Below are positions 44,064-51,741 of a DNA stretch of 64,000 bases, one piece after another. The notes under the pieces were generated by a model. It was given only the letters and a program-made list of their open reading frames with translations. It was not told the DNA's origin and ran no database searches. Position 1 is the first letter of the stretch. Each line of letters starts with the position of its first letter. The translations under genes and the position numbers were made by a program. Source of the DNA: Chloroflexota bacterium (lineage in GTDB: Bacteria > Chloroflexota > Anaerolineae > Aggregatilineales > Phototrophicaceae); NCBI GenBank assembly GCA_011523735.1, contig WTGB01000155.1:1-64000 (forward strand), in the 5' to 3' direction.

Positions 44064-45323
44064 CTAAATCCCTCCCCCAAACTGAGGGAGGGACTTGCTT
44101 AGCGAGCGCAGCAATTCGAGAAGCGTGTGCAGCATAAGATTAGCGCCTTTGACGCAATCGGCGTCGGTCGTGTATTCGTCCGGATTGTGACTGATGCCCT
44201 TGACCGAAGGCACGAAGTACATGGCGGATGGCGCGATATTCGCCATATTCTGCGTATCGTGACCGGCAAAGCTCAGCATCCGCTCGTGAGACAGTCCTAA
44301 TTGGTCGGCAGCCCGTTCTATTGCGTTCATAACCGTCTCGCTCATGGTCGCGGGAATGACAGGCGGCGTCGCCGCATAAGAGACGCTCAGGTCGAATTCC
44401 GCCGCGCATTCTTCAAGCAGATGTATCAGGTCAGCTTGCATCAGATCCATCTCAGCATCGGAGCCATGCCGGAATTCAAGCGCGCAGTACACTTCCGCTG
44501 GCACGATATTAAAAGCGCCCGGCTCAGCGCTGATCACCCCAACGTTGCAAACGCCGGGACTATAGTTCCGCATCACATGGTCTTTGGCGCGCAGCACGAA
44601 GCTCGCCGCGCCCCAAAGCGCATCGCGCCGCAAGTCCATCGGCATCGTGCCGGCATGCGCCGCTTCGCCACGAAAGGACACATGTATGGAGCGTATCCCA
44701 ACGATGGCGTTGACGACGCCAATGTCGACGCCGGAGGATTCCAAGCGCGTGCCCTGCTCGATGTGCAATTCGACCCAAGCCAGCACATCGTCACGCGTCG
44801 CCGCTAGCATTGACTCGCGCGTGATGCCCACAGCCGAAAAGCGGCGCGTCAACTCATTGACATCCACCCGGCTGCGTTCAAAGTCCGCCATCGTCAATTG
44901 ACCAACGACCGCCTTGCTGCCCATCAGTCCCATGATGGCGCTCTCTTCATCGGTGAAGTTGACCGCTTCCAGCGTGACGGCCGGCGCGATGCCATTGTCT
45001 TTCAGCGTGCGCAGCGCCTCAAAAGCGACCAGCACGCCGAGCGCGCCATCGTAGCGTCCGCCGTTAGGCACGCTGTCCAGGTGCGAACCGGCGAGGATGC
45101 GCTTCTCGCTCGGTGGATCGCTAGGGAGAATCGCCGACTGATTGCCAGCGCCGTCCATAGCGTACTCCAGGCCGGCTTCGGCAATCTTGCGCTGATACCA
45201 GGCCCGCGCGGCAATATCGCGCTCGCTCAAAGCGGGGCGATCCACGCCACCGTCGGCGGTCGCGCCGATTTGCGCCAGTTCGTTCAGATCGCTGAGCAGG
45301 CGCTTTTCGTTGATCCTGAGCAT
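44064..45323 (-). CDS. M20 Zn amidohydrolase (allantoate/N-carbamoyl amino acid hydrolase type)
   Basis: A 419-residue member of the hydantoinase/carbamoylase branch of M20. 'GSHLDSVPNGGRYDGALG' carries the first metal ligands, 'EESAIMGLMGSK' the next, 'ELHIEQGTRLESSG' another and 'MLSFAGHDTQNMANI' the last. It splits carbamoyl or ureido groups from amino acids, or allantoate. The ATG at 45323 is preferred over the TTG next to it because AAAGGGTAACTTG precedes it. Its last codons are formed by a CCCTCCC-rich hairpin repeat (44069-44093), so the C-terminal tail 'LPQFGGGI' may be repeat-derived. Confidence 0.87.
   Translation of the reverse strand: MLRINEKRLLSDLNELAQIGATADGGVDRPALSERDIAARAWYQRKIAEAGLEYAMDGAGNQSAILPSDPPSEKRILAGSHLDSVPNGGRYDGALGVLVAFEALRTLKDNGIAPAVTLEAVNFTDEESAIMGLMGSKAVVGQLTMADFERSRVDVNELTRRFSAVGITRESMLAATRDDVLAWVELHIEQGTRLESSGVDIGVVNAIVGIRSIHVSFRGEAAHAGTMPMDLRRDALWGAASFVLRAKDHVMRNYSPGVCNVGVISAEPGAFNIVPAEVYCALEFRHGSDAEMDLMQADLIHLLEECAAEFDLSVSYAATPPVIPATMSETVMNAIERAADQLGLSHERMLSFAGHDTQNMANIAPSAMYFVPSVKGISHNPDEYTTDADCVKGANLMLHTLLELLRSLSKSLPQFGGGI
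44069..44093. repeat. Hairpin repeat at the junction of two convergent genes
   Basis: TCCCTCCC (44069-44076) and GGGAGGGA (44086-44093) form an 8-bp stem. CCTAAATCCCTCCCCC-type elements are widespread dispersed repeats. It lies inside the C-terminal codons of the M20 amidohydrolase and just after the ALDH16 stop, so it could serve as a weak bidirectional end. Confidence 0.55.
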
Positions 45324-45916
45324 CAAGTTACCCTTTCTTGGCTACAGATTTCGGGCGGCACAAGCACCCCTAGAAGGCTCGAACGCAATGGCAAGCGCCG
45401 GCAATCGCACCCGAGACACAAGCCGCTGGCAGTCATAGTATCAGCTGTCACGCTTGTTTGTCTCGACTAGAGAAGTTGGTAATGTTTCCATTATTGTGTC
45501 CGTTCAAGCTCATTCTGTTATGTAAGCAAAGGATGAAAAAAGATGAAAAAAGGACAATAAAGGGATATACAGAGGCGCAAAAATGAATGAAAACATTGAA
45601 GTACAGGGCATATAGACGCCAGCAAAATCGTCGCTTTCTATCGATACAGTATTGATACAGCCGCATTTTGGGAGCTGAAATCGCGGATATTGCAATGTAA
45701 AGTTGTGTTTTGGATTATCTGCGGCATGTTTTCGGATTAGATGCTGATGTGGCGATTTGGCGTTCATGATGATTAGGGTAGCAGAAAACGATCGGGAATA
45801 GGCGACTAAATGGTCGCGCATTCGAAAATGGCAATGCCGCGATTCCACCTTAAAGCGGCTGCGCTCTTGCACTACAATCTATGGCAATCGCCCGGCAATG
45901 GTCAACGGAGATTCAA
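45324..45916. other. AT-richer non-coding gap before exonuclease III
   Basis: Almost 600 bp with no convincing gene. Short open frames exist but their codon use is unlike the neighbours. Two GATACAG copies at 45643-45649 and 45654-45660 lie exactly 11 bp apart, about one helical turn, and could be an operator. TACAAT at 45873-45878, with a poor -35 (TTAAAG at 45850-45855, 17-bp spacer), is a possible promoter for the exonuclease gene. Confidence 0.5.
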
Positions 45917-46684
45917 ATGAAACTGTATTCCTGGAATGTCAACGGCATTCGCGCCGCGCAGAGAAAAGGTTTCCTCGATTGGCTGCACGCGGAACAGCCG
46001 GAGGTTTTGACCGTGCAGGAAACCAAGTCGCAGCCGGAACAGCTAGACGCCAAGCTGCGCCAGCCGGAGGGCTATCATGTCTGGTGGGCCAGCGCCGAGC
46101 GCAAGGGCTACAGCGGCGTCGGCTTGTACAGCAAGACGGAACCGCTAGACGTCAAGCTGGGCTTGGGCATCGAGAAATTCGACAGCGAAGGCCGCACCAT
46201 CATCGCCGATTATGGCGCTTTCGTCTTGATGAGCACCTACCTGCCAAATGGCAAAGCCAGCGAGGAGCGCTTGCGCTACAAGATGGAATACAAAGATGTT
46301 TTCCTCGATTATGCGAACAACCTACGCGCTGCTGGCAAGTCCGTGGTATTTTGCGGCGACATCAACACGGCGCACAACGAGATCGACCTGACCCATCCCA
46401 AGCCGAACTCCAAGTATTCGGGCTTCCTGCGCGAAGAGCGGGATTGGATCGACAAGGTGGTGGATCAAGGGTATATTGATACCTACCGCCATCTGAATCC
46501 GGATAAAGAGGGCGCCTATTCCTGGTGGTCGATGCGCAGCGGCGCGCGCGCCAAGAATGTCGGCTGGCGGATTGACTATTTCTTCATCTCGCCCGACCTG
46601 CTGGACAAGATGGTCACGGCGGAGATTCATGCCGATGTTATGGGCAGCGATCACTGTCCGATCAGCTTGACGCTGGATGTCTAG
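45917..46684 (+). CDS. xth: Exonuclease III / AP endonuclease
   Basis: A 255-residue endonuclease/exonuclease/phosphatase fold enzyme that incises abasic sites in base excision repair. Family motifs in order are 'YSWNVNGIRAAQ', 'VQETKSQ' (metal Glu), 'CGDINTAHNEIDLTHPK' (catalytic Asp/Asn) and 'MGSDHCPISLTLD' (catalytic Asp-His) at the C-terminus. The ATG at 45917, after GGAGATTCAA, is preferred to an in-frame ATG 36 bp upstream. Its last 39 coding bases are duplicated at 48490. Confidence 0.95.
   Translation: MKLYSWNVNGIRAAQRKGFLDWLHAEQPEVLTVQETKSQPEQLDAKLRQPEGYHVWWASAERKGYSGVGLYSKTEPLDVKLGLGIEKFDSEGRTIIADYGAFVLMSTYLPNGKASEERLRYKMEYKDVFLDYANNLRAAGKSVVFCGDINTAHNEIDLTHPKPNSKYSGFLREERDWIDKVVDQGYIDTYRHLNPDKEGAYSWWSMRSGARAKNVGWRIDYFFISPDLLDKMVTAEIHADVMGSDHCPISLTLDV
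46642..46680 (+). repeat. 39-bp direct repeat, copy 1 (within xth 3' end)
   Basis: The 3' end of xth (from GGGCAGCGATCACTGTCCG) recurs at 48490-48528 with one mismatch (38 of 39) in the same orientation. The two copies lie 1.85 kb apart and bracket an SH3b gene and a GIY-YIG/SH3b gene. Confidence 0.85.
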
Positions 46685-46808
46685 CTAATTTCTATGGCTT
46701 GATGTGCGGCTTCTGCTGGATAACCGCAAGCGGGCGCCGAGCTGCTTTGGAAGATACCGGTCGAATAAATAAAGTCATTTGACCGAACCAGCAACCGTTA
46801 CTCCATGC

Positions 46809-47231
46809 TCACGTTCGCTGCAAATAAGCGATGAGATCGGTGCTTCGCACGAGCTCGGCGAAAACAAAGCCGAATCTTCCTTTGTGTTCCACTTGGAACC
46901 AGATGTCGCTGCCTCCAACGGACTCACCAGTTTGCGATCCCACCAAACGTATCGGAGTTCTGTCTGGCAAAATGTCGACAATGTCGCAATCGCGATTTGC
47001 GCAACGGCGCATCATGGCGTTTTGCCCATCTTGCGTAACAATCTCATATGCAGGCTCTATGAAAGCGGTCGGCGTAATTTCACTGGAGTGCAGGTTATAA
47101 ATGACCACATCTGAATTCGAAATATAGGTATTTCCTGAGTCCCGGCCAACATACGCTTGCGCGAGCGCTAATGTGATAGTTAACAACAAGCCAAATAATT
47201 CTAACCACAGTAGTTTACTTTTGTTTTGCAT
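46809..47231 (-). CDS. Small membrane-anchored SH3b protein
   Basis: A 140-residue protein with one N-terminal transmembrane or uncleaved signal segment ('WLELFGLLLTITLALAQAYV') and a C-terminal SH3b-like domain ('IWFQVEHKGRFGFVFAELV'). Just before the domain core is 'MRRCANRDC', a Cys-x4-Cys shared with the SH3b domains of the genes at 47517 and 49516. It is therefore related to their C-terminal halves but lacks the GIY-YIG part. The ATG at 47231 is chosen because AAAGGATTTCTAAA precedes it. A good promoter lies at 47329-47357. Function unknown. Confidence 0.7.
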   Translation of the reverse strand: MQNKSKLLWLELFGLLLTITLALAQAYVGRDSGNTYISNSDVVIYNLHSSEITPTAFIEPAYEIVTQDGQNAMMRRCANRDCDIVDILPDRTPIRLVGSQTGESVGGSDIWFQVEHKGRFGFVFAELVRSTDLIAYLQRT

Positions 47232-47516
47232 TTTAGAAATCCTTTGCAAATTCTTTCAATAATCGTATACATGTTCCACCTCCTTCATTTCCAACAATAG
47301 AAAACTCGATTAGAGCATACCAACTTGCATTGTATCACATAATACTCATCCTTTCAACTTCCAGAAAAACCAAAACACCGCACCGCGTCGTAGCACTGGT
47401 CGCCGTTCCACTGACTCATGCCACATGATGGCGTTGCAAACTCAATTTTCGGGTAGAATGTTATAGTATTGATGATGCTGTTACCTAACTTTCAGACGAT
47501 ATGTAATCAAAATCTC
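47232..47516. other. Gap holding an SH3b-gene promoter
   Basis: AT-richer gap between the SH3b gene and the first GIY-YIG paralogue. It contains the minus-strand promoter at 47329-47357. I see no other open frame or clear terminator. Confidence 0.5.
47329..47357 (-). promoter_or_regulatory. Promoter of the small SH3b gene
   Basis: On the minus strand, TTGAAA (47357-47352), a 17-bp spacer and TACAAT (47334-47329). The leader to the ATG at 47231 would be about 90 bases. Confidence 0.65.
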
Positions 47517-48425
47517 TTACTTGGTGATTGTTAATAGGCTGCTGTGGATGTAAGCAGCCTCGCCCTCAAATATAAACTCCACCCAGACCGCATTGCCACT
47601 GATGTTTTCGCCGTCGACTCGTCCGGTCAGCTTCACCTGGTCGCCGAATCCCAGCCGGCCCACAATCTCACAATTCGTACTGGCGCAGGCGCGGACGCGA
47701 GCGATCTTGTCATCGCGCGTCATAACGACCAGCGTTTCGCCAGCCGCCTCGGTCGCTGTGGATTGATTAGTGGATGTTGGGAGACCGGTCGCTGTTGAGG
47801 GCGGTTTGGTCGCCGTGGGTTGATGAGTCGACGGTGGACGGACTGTCGGGCGGACTGTTTTAATGAGGTTCGCGTGCGATGTTACGCTATTCTTGGCAAT
47901 GCCGTCCACAATTATAGAAACAACGAGGTCCGCCTGCGATGTTGCCCTATTCTTGGCATTGCTGTCCGCAATCATATAAAAAGCGAAAATGATAAGGAAT
48001 ACCAGGCCACTAATTACCAAGGCAGCGATAGGATTCCCTGTTCGATTTGCCACTGTCCCCGGTCGATGCTGCCGTTTTGGCTGTCCCAATCGGCGGATCT
48101 CTTGCAGTTGCGCATCGTCCAAGTCAAACCATTCGCCACGCGCATGACTTTTCGCAAATCGTTTATGCAAATCGCTTTCTGTGGCGACAGCGTTTTCCGT
48201 GCGCAGGATGTGAACCACCTCGGTCTTAAATGGTAGCTCTACACCAAACTTGTTAAGACGGGTCCTGGGATGATTGGTCCGTCCGATTTTGTAGCGATTT
48301 GAGAAATCTACATCTTGAATGACGTAGACATAACCGGCCGGCGCTTCGAGCTTTGGCAGATCTTTATAATTACGCGCCGGCACATTGGATAGTTTTTCAT
48401 TATCTGGCTTAGAGGATTTCGCCAA
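47517..48425 (-). CDS. GIY-YIG/T5orf172 - TM - SH3b fusion protein (paralogue A)
   Basis: A 302-residue protein with three parts. Residues 25-115 are a T5orf172/MUG113-type GIY-YIG domain with the full set of likely catalytic residues: 'GYVYVIQDVD', 'RYKIGRT', 'RTRLNKF' (Arg) and 'ATESDLHKRF' (Glu), then 'GEWFDLDD'. A transmembrane helix ('AALVISGLVFLIIFAFYMIA') follows at about 132-152. A Thr/Pro/Ser linker leads to a C-terminal SH3b with Cys-x4-Cys ('RACASTNCEIVG'). This implies a cytosolic nuclease-like domain and an outside SH3b. It starts with TTG at 48425. Of the four paralogues, only this one looks catalytically intact. Confidence 0.75.
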   Translation of the reverse strand: MAKSSKPDNEKLSNVPARNYKDLPKLEAPAGYVYVIQDVDFSNRYKIGRTNHPRTRLNKFGVELPFKTEVVHILRTENAVATESDLHKRFAKSHARGEWFDLDDAQLQEIRRLGQPKRQHRPGTVANRTGNPIAALVISGLVFLIIFAFYMIADSNAKNRATSQADLVVSIIVDGIAKNSVTSHANLIKTVRPTVRPPSTHQPTATKPPSTATGLPTSTNQSTATEAAGETLVVMTRDDKIARVRACASTNCEIVGRLGFGDQVKLTGRVDGENISGNAVWVEFIFEGEAAYIHSSLLTITK

Positions 48426-48489
48426 ATCACCCGCGCCTTTCCTAAAATCGCCGCCAACATTATAGCATGGTGTTCGTATGGTTTAGGTC

Positions 48490-48528
48490 GGGCAGCGATC
48501 ACTGTCCGATCAGTTTGACGCTGGATGT
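48490..48528 (+). repeat. 39-bp direct repeat, copy 2 (xth 3'-end remnant)
   Basis: 38 of 39 bases match the end of xth, including the 'SDHCPISLTLDV' codons and followed by TGTGATA instead of the xth stop. No upstream part of xth is present. It is a fragment, not a gene. Confidence 0.85.
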
Positions 48529-48592
48529 GTGATATTCGCCGCAGAGGCGCAGAAGTAAAACCGCGTTCGTCATGCGAAAATTGATATGTAGT

Positions 48593-48636
48593 GATGGCGC
48601 AGGCGGGCGACTCACAGAGTCGCCCCTACGGATTTC
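48593..48636. repeat. Dispersed hairpin repeat, copy 1
   Basis: GGGCGACTC (48605-48613), ACA, GAGTCGCCC (48617-48625) is a perfect 9-bp stem, followed by CTAC. GATGGCGCAGGC precedes it. Related copies are at about 57259 and 58698. Confidence 0.75.
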
Positions 48637-48715
48637 GATATGACTGGCAATAGAATTTGGCAGGTTCATTAAAAAGAGACGCAGGGGGCACAGAGAGTCT
48701 CATGGAGATTCGCCG

Positions 48716-49411
48716 TCAGCGACTGTTTTGTAATAGCGTGATGAATGCCACCATTAACATTATCAAAACAAATTTGAGGACTTTGCCACGGGGAGTCTGG
48801 AAAAATTCCTCGCTGCGCCTCGACAAGTGCAGCAGCCACGCAAGGGGGTCGTCAGAATCGACTTGACGCTCGTCGGCGTCGCGCTCGCGAAATCGTCGTA
48901 GCGACCGCTCGCCGTAGCGACGGTATGCCGATGATGGTCGCTGAGTATAGGCTTGCCGAAACTCCTCGGCTTCACTTGTCCCGCGAAGATAGGAATGAGC
49001 CAGCCGTTCGTAGCGTGAGATTCGCTTGGGCCGCGTCTCTTGCTTGGCGTTGGGCGGGCGTTGCGGCGTCAGATAATGACTGGGGTAGGCGTCAATCTGT
49101 AAGACCGACTGTCGCAAGGCTTCCAACTGATACGGGTCCAATTCAAGCCAATCGCCGCTGAGGCGGGCATGATACAGGTCATAAAGTTCCGCCTCGGTCG
49201 CCGCCAGATCTTCCGTCTGCAAAATCGAAACAAGCTCAATACCGAAGCTGCGCTTTGTCTCGTTGAGCAGCGCTTCAATGTAGGGTTCGGGATGCGCCGC
49301 GCCCTCAATGCGATAGCTGTCGCTGTCGATATCGCGAATCACGCAGATGTAGCCAGCCGGCGCCTGCAGTTCCCGCAGCGATGCATAATCCTTCGGGTTC
49401 AGGCTTTGCAA
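48716..49411 (-). CDS. GIY-YIG-like protein with C-terminal TM (paralogue B)
   Basis: A 231-residue protein. The N-terminal domain (residues 14-105) aligns with paralogue D almost throughout ('APAGYICVIRDIDSDSYRIE', 'ALLNETKRSFGIELVSI', 'ATEAELY') and more distantly with A and C. The Arg of the GIY-YIG site is missing ('PEPYIEAL'), so nuclease activity is doubtful. An Arg/Ser/Pro-rich stretch follows, then a C-terminal helix ('FVLIMLMVAFITLL') and a short end. There is no SH3b. The start is TTG at 49411, because AGGGAG precedes it and it aligns with the TTG start of paralogue D; a longer frame is less likely. Confidence 0.65.
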   Translation of the reverse strand: MQSLNPKDYASLRELQAPAGYICVIRDIDSDSYRIEGAAHPEPYIEALLNETKRSFGIELVSILQTEDLAATEAELYDLYHARLSGDWLELDPYQLEALRQSVLQIDAYPSHYLTPQRPPNAKQETRPKRISRYERLAHSYLRGTSEAEEFRQAYTQRPSSAYRRYGERSLRRFRERDADERQVDSDDPLAWLLHLSRRSEEFFQTPRGKVLKFVLIMLMVAFITLLQNSR

Positions 49412-49515
49412 GATTTCCAGCTCCCTAGCCCATGTGAGTAGCGTCAAGCAAGTAAGGTGCAGTTTCGCAGGATTAACCCGGAACTGTTTGTCATTAGAGA
49501 CGCTACATCATTGTA

Positions 49516-50784
49516 CTATGGGCGCGTCAATAGGCTGCTGTGGATGTAAGCGATTTCGCCCTGAAACTCGAACTCGATCCATATCCCGCTGTCATTGACG
49601 GTCTCGCCCTCAGCTTGCCCGCTAGGCTGAAGCGCATCGCCCGGGCGCAGCCGGCCGACGATCTCACAATCAGTGCTGGGGCAAGCGCGGACGCGGGCAT
49701 TCAGGTTGTTCACCGTCTCGACAACCAGGACTTCGATTTCAACCTCAGTCGCGGTCGCTGTGAATGTAGATGTTGGAGCCAATGTCGCGGTTTCCGTTGG
49801 CGTCGCCGTTGCGGTCTCGGTAGCGATTGCTGTCGAAACGACAAGGTCCGTCGCTGGCAGCGGCGTCGCCGTAAGCGCCGGCTTTTGCGTCGGCAATTCG
49901 GTTGTCGCCACGATTGGCGGTCTGGTCGATAGTTGACTGCGGTGAACGAACTGCACCCTACCTTTGTGCGCGAAGGCAATCCAGATCGTATCTCCCTTCA
50001 CCGGCTCGCCCCGCTGATACCGCAAAGATACGAGCCTGAATCCTACTTCCAATAATGCGTTTGGCGGGCAGGTTGTGCGTGCGCAGCCGCGGACAGGCGC
50101 CGGTGCGCGGACGTAAAAGATCTCCCCTTGCCCGGGAGCAATAGTAGGCGTCTCCGTCACGCTGGCGCCAGCCTCCCGTGCGATACCAGTGGGTGCAGCT
50201 TGCCTCGGTTGGGAATCCAATAATCTTGAGATCTCTCGGCGGATGTCCTTTCCTCGCGTCACGACAAGCGCAAGAAGCGCGACAATCAGCAGCAAGATAA
50301 GCCAGGCTGTCCAGCGGCGCGCCGGGCGCTTTTCCTGCGGCTGCAAATAGGCGAAGGGAGACTCTGGCGCCGTTCGGACAATCTTCGCATCCTGAACGAG
50401 GGACTCCGCGCCCATTTCATTGAGGGCGAGTTCCCGCAGTGACAGCGCTTGCGGGCGACCGATCTCGTCGAACTGCCCTACCCCCGCGTCATCGAGATCA
50501 AACCACTCCCCCACGCTGCCGCGCCCGGCAAAGCGATCGTGCAATTCAAGCGCCAAGCCGGCGGCGTTCTCCGCCTCCAGAATAAGCGCCAATCTGGTCT
50601 CGATCGACAGGTCGGCGACGCGCCGGATCTGATCGCGGTCAATCCGCTGCAAACGCGCAATTTTGAAACGATTGCCGTAGTCCACATCCTGGATGACCAC
50701 AACATAACCGGCCGGCGCTTTCAGCCGGGGCAGATTGGCCGCTTGCTGGGTTGGGATGCGGCTGAACTGTTGAGGGATCTGCAA
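49516..50784 (-). CDS. GIY-YIG-like - TM - double SH3b protein (paralogue C)
   Basis: A 422-residue protein. The N-terminal domain ('APAGYVVVIQDVDYGNRFKI', 'ALELHDRF', 'GEWFDLDDAG') has the T5orf172 layout but the GIG/Arg part is altered ('KIARLQRIDRD'). A TM helix lies at about 155-175 ('TAWLILLLIVALLALVV'). Two SH3b-like domains follow, each with C-x4-C: 'RGCARTTCPP' and 'RACPSTDCEIVG'. They are joined by a Thr/Pro/Ala-rich linker ('TATPTETATLAPTSTFTAT'). It starts with TTG at 50784. It is the longest of the four paralogues. Confidence 0.72.
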   Translation of the reverse strand: MQIPQQFSRIPTQQAANLPRLKAPAGYVVVIQDVDYGNRFKIARLQRIDRDQIRRVADLSIETRLALILEAENAAGLALELHDRFAGRGSVGEWFDLDDAGVGQFDEIGRPQALSLRELALNEMGAESLVQDAKIVRTAPESPFAYLQPQEKRPARRWTAWLILLLIVALLALVVTRGKDIRREISRLLDSQPRQAAPTGIAREAGASVTETPTIAPGQGEIFYVRAPAPVRGCARTTCPPNALLEVGFRLVSLRYQRGEPVKGDTIWIAFAHKGRVQFVHRSQLSTRPPIVATTELPTQKPALTATPLPATDLVVSTAIATETATATPTETATLAPTSTFTATATEVEIEVLVVETVNNLNARVRACPSTDCEIVGRLRPGDALQPSGQAEGETVNDSGIWIEFEFQGEIAYIHSSLLTRP

Positions 50785-50820
50785 GGCTCGCTCTTCCCGC
50801 TCCAGTCGGTCACATCGCCG

Positions 50821-50829
50821 ATTTTAACA
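50821..50829 (-). promoter_or_regulatory. Extended -10 element before paralogue C
   Basis: TGTTAAAAT on the minus strand (50829-50821), 37 bp before the TTG at 50784. The TG motif can replace a -35. Confidence 0.45.
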
Positions 50830-50854
50830 CGTTCGTCAGCGGCAAAGCATCTTG

Positions 50855-51586
50855 TCAATACCTGGACATAGGACCAAATACAAAGAGGCCGATAAGCATG
50901 AGGAGCAAGATTACGCTAATGACGATACCGGGATGATTGACAAATACATCTTCAAAGAATGCGCCGGCTCGATCGCGTAAGGAGAGACGCTCATCGCCGC
51001 GATGCCGAGACATATCACGATTGCGCCGCAGCGACCGCGCGCCGTATCGTCTTTCCGGTAGCGGTGTACGCGTTCGGGGGCGGTTCCATTGGCCGCGGTT
51101 GGGACCAGTAGATGGTCGGGAATAAGCGCGCCGAAACCCCTCGGCTTCATTTGTCCCGCGATGATAAGAACTTGCCAGCCGTTCGTAGCCTGAGATTGGT
51201 TTGGGCTGCGTATCTTGCTTGGCGTAAGGCGCGCGCTGAGGCGTCAGATAATGGCTGGAGTAGACATCAATCTGCAAAACCGATCGGCGCAAGACTTCCA
51301 GTTGATAGGGGTCTAGCTCAAGCCAATCGTGGCTCAAACGGGCATGATACAGTTCATAAAGCTCAGCCTCGGTCGCCGCCAGATCCTCCGTCTCCAGAAT
51401 CGAAACAAGCTCAATACCGAAGCTGCGCTTTGTCTCGTTGAGCAGCGCCTCAATATACGATCCGGGCTGCGCTGCGGCCTCAATGCGATAGCTGTCGCTG
51501 TCGATATCGCGAATCACGCAGATATAGCTGGCCGGCGGTTCAAGACGCGGCATTATTGCATAATCTTTTGGAACGATGCTTTTCAA
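50855..51586 (-). CDS. GIY-YIG-like protein with C-terminal TM (paralogue D)
   Basis: A 243-residue protein, closest to paralogue B in its first 120 residues ('YICVIRDIDSDSYRIE', 'ETKRSFGIELVSILETEDLA', 'DPYQLE'). The catalytic Arg is missing, as in B. A basic Arg/Pro-rich middle region (about 125-200) leads to a C-terminal TM helix ('IVISVILLLMLIGLFVF'). B and D thus form a membrane-tailed pair without SH3b, alternating with A and C, which carry SH3b. It starts with TTG. Transcription may run on into C, B and A. Confidence 0.68.
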   Translation of the reverse strand: MKSIVPKDYAIMPRLEPPASYICVIRDIDSDSYRIEAAAQPGSYIEALLNETKRSFGIELVSILETEDLAATEAELYELYHARLSHDWLELDPYQLEVLRRSVLQIDVYSSHYLTPQRAPYAKQDTQPKPISGYERLASSYHRGTNEAEGFRRAYSRPSTGPNRGQWNRPRTRTPLPERRYGARSLRRNRDMSRHRGDERLSLRDRAGAFFEDVFVNHPGIVISVILLLMLIGLFVFGPMSRY

Positions 51587-51637
51587 TGCGCCATTTCCCG
51601 CTAGGCCGATTTCAGCTACAAGCCAACTTAGACTTCT

Positions 51638-51646
51638 ATTTTAGCA
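51638..51646 (-). promoter_or_regulatory. Extended -10 promoter of the paralogue cluster
   Basis: TGCTAAAAT on the minus strand (51646-51638), 52 bp before the TTG of paralogue D at 51586. No clear -35. Confidence 0.45.
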
Positions 51647-51729
51647 TCTGTCGCGGCGGGATCGCCTTCAGTCTCACGCTCATTGACCGGCGACCGCCGG
51701 GGAGAGCCGCGCGTATATGCTGAGAAGAG

Positions 51730-51735
51730 TATAAT
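51730..51735 (+). promoter_or_regulatory. -10 element suggesting a leaderless mRNA
   Basis: Consensus TATAAT at 51730-51735. Transcription starts normally lie about 7 bases past it, which is the A of the ATG at 51742. No ribosome binding site fits between. No recognisable -35. Confidence 0.5.
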
Positions 51736-51741
51736 GCAGCT

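Larger units (their letters stand above)
48426..48715. other. Gap carrying xth-derived repeat and hairpin repeat
   Basis: Holds the second 39-bp xth copy (48490-48528), hairpin repeat copy 1 and a minus-strand TATAAT (48464-48459), 34 bp before the TTG of paralogue A, without a clear -35. Confidence 0.6.

Noticed and set aside
45510-45872. 120-codon minus-strand frame in the gap before xth
   Set aside because: Cys/Phe-rich composition unlike the neighbours and no ribosome binding site; counted as non-coding.
48490-48528. A second exonuclease III gene
   Set aside because: Only the last 39 bases of xth are present, so it is a fragment.
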